The notes beneath the pieces were generated by a model. It was given only the letters and a program-made list of their open reading frames with translations, was not told the DNA's origin and ran no database searches. A stretch of 6,880 nt of DNA from Candidatus Eiseniibacteriota bacterium (GTDB lineage: Bacteria > Arandabacterota > Arandabacteria > Arandabacterales > Arandabacteraceae): assembly GCA_030622265.1 (NCBI GenBank), contig JAUXGG010000087.1, forward strand, positions 1 to 6,880, given 5' to 3'. How positions within the stretch are numbered: the first letter of the stretch is position 1; every line of letters begins with the position of its first letter. Below are positions 6,529 through 6,880 of this stretch, in pieces. The position numbers were made by a program, and so were the translations under genes.

Positions 6529-6880
6529 GAAACTCTTGTTGGTCTTGCCCTTCCCGATCTTGGAGATCAGGAACTCCATGGCCTCGACCGGGTTCTTATC
6601 ACTGAGGAACTTCCTCAGGATCCAGATCTTGTTGAGCTCCTCCTGGGGCATCAGGCGCTCTTCCTTACGCGTACCCGACCTGTTGAGATCGATAGCGGGG
6701 AAGATCCTGCGATCGGCGATCTTCCTGTCCAGCACCATCTCCAGGTTACCGGTGCCCTTGAACTCCTCGAAAATCACGTCGTCCATCCGGCTTCCCGTAT
6801 CGATCAAGGCGGTGGCCATGATGGGCAGGCTCCCTCCCTCTTCTATGTTTCGCGCGGCCCCGAAGAACCTCTTGGGCCAC
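6508..6880 (-). CDS. rho: Transcription termination factor Rho, C-terminal part (5' end beyond window)
   Basis: Rho is the hexameric RNA helicase/ATPase that ends transcription at unstructured, C-rich transcripts. The window holds the last 123 complete codons, beginning with [20 protein letters not shown] and reading through to SFLKSMNT and a TAG. Residues [20 protein letters not shown] correspond to the motor-domain segment containing the R-loop, which contacts RNA in the central channel. [20 protein letters not shown] and [15 protein letters not shown] match the conserved end of the ATPase domain (arginine-containing subunit interface). The N-terminal RNA-binding domain, Walker A and Walker B lie beyond the right edge. 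Rho is typically about 415-430 residues (longer in some groups), so most of the gene is missing here. It is followed after 79 nt by rpmE, a common neighbour. Confidence 0.96.
   Translation of the reverse strand, partial: WPKRFFGAARNIEEGGSLPIMATALIDTGSRMDDVIFEEFKGTGNLEMVLDRKIADRRIFPAIDLNRSGTRKEERLMPQEELNKIWILRKFLSDKNPVEAMEFLISKIGKGKTNKSFLKSMNT

Noticed and set aside
1..6880. Selenoprotein gene, SECIS element or tRNA-Sec (selC) near selB
   Set aside because: No gene in the window has an internal in-frame TGA in a conserved position, and I see no tRNA-like cloverleaf. Any such genes must lie outside the window.
1..6880. CRISPR array, insertion sequence, prophage or defence genes
   Set aside because: The only repeats are short tandem units inside or beside housekeeping genes. 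There are no spacer-separated repeats, transposase-like proteins or terminal inverted repeats.

Overview
The window is a compact, one-directional housekeeping cluster. Every gene I can support lies on the minus strand, so transcription runs from high to low coordinates: rho (3' part only) -> rpmE (L31) -> a DUF1385/YqhQ-type membrane protein -> prfA (RF1) -> prmC (RF1/RF2 glutamine methyltransferase) -> murA -> selB (cut by the left edge about 25-40 codons before its expected end). Gene spacing is tight. There is a 10-nt gap between rpmE and DUF1385, a 17-nt overlap between DUF1385 and prfA, and an 8-nt overlap between prmC and murA. Three spacers are larger: 79 nt (rho/rpmE), 128 nt (prfA/prmC) and 74 nt (murA/selB). 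No stretch over 300 nt lacks a gene.

The sequence is GC-rich and uses a mix of ATG, GTG and TTG starts, several with clear Shine-Dalgarno sites. A rho-rpmE-(DUF1385)-prfA-prmC-murA order is, from memory, familiar in Desulfobacterota (former Deltaproteobacteria) and related anaerobic lineages. An adjacent selB fits an organism that makes selenoproteins such as formate dehydrogenases or hydrogenases. The lineage is an inference from gene order and protein character, not a demonstrated assignment.

The genes fall into functional groups. Rho ends transcription. RF1 ends translation at UAA/UAG, and PrmC modifies the GGQ glutamine of RF1 and RF2. SelB delivers Sec-tRNA to UGA, where it competes with RF2. 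MurA starts peptidoglycan precursor synthesis. The DUF1385 protein has no firmly established function.

This is mainly an ordinary conserved region and I see no convincing new multi-gene system. The points worth a second look are: (1) an L31 protein with an acidic C-terminal extension made of perfect 18-bp tandem repeats; (2) a strong 12-bp stem hairpin in the short rpmE leader, a candidate L31 autoregulatory element; (3) selB placed downstream of prfA and prmC; (4) a prfA gene that ends in UGA, followed by a second in-frame UGA created by a 12-bp tandem duplication; and (5) the conserved but uncharacterised DUF1385 membrane protein between rpmE and prfA.
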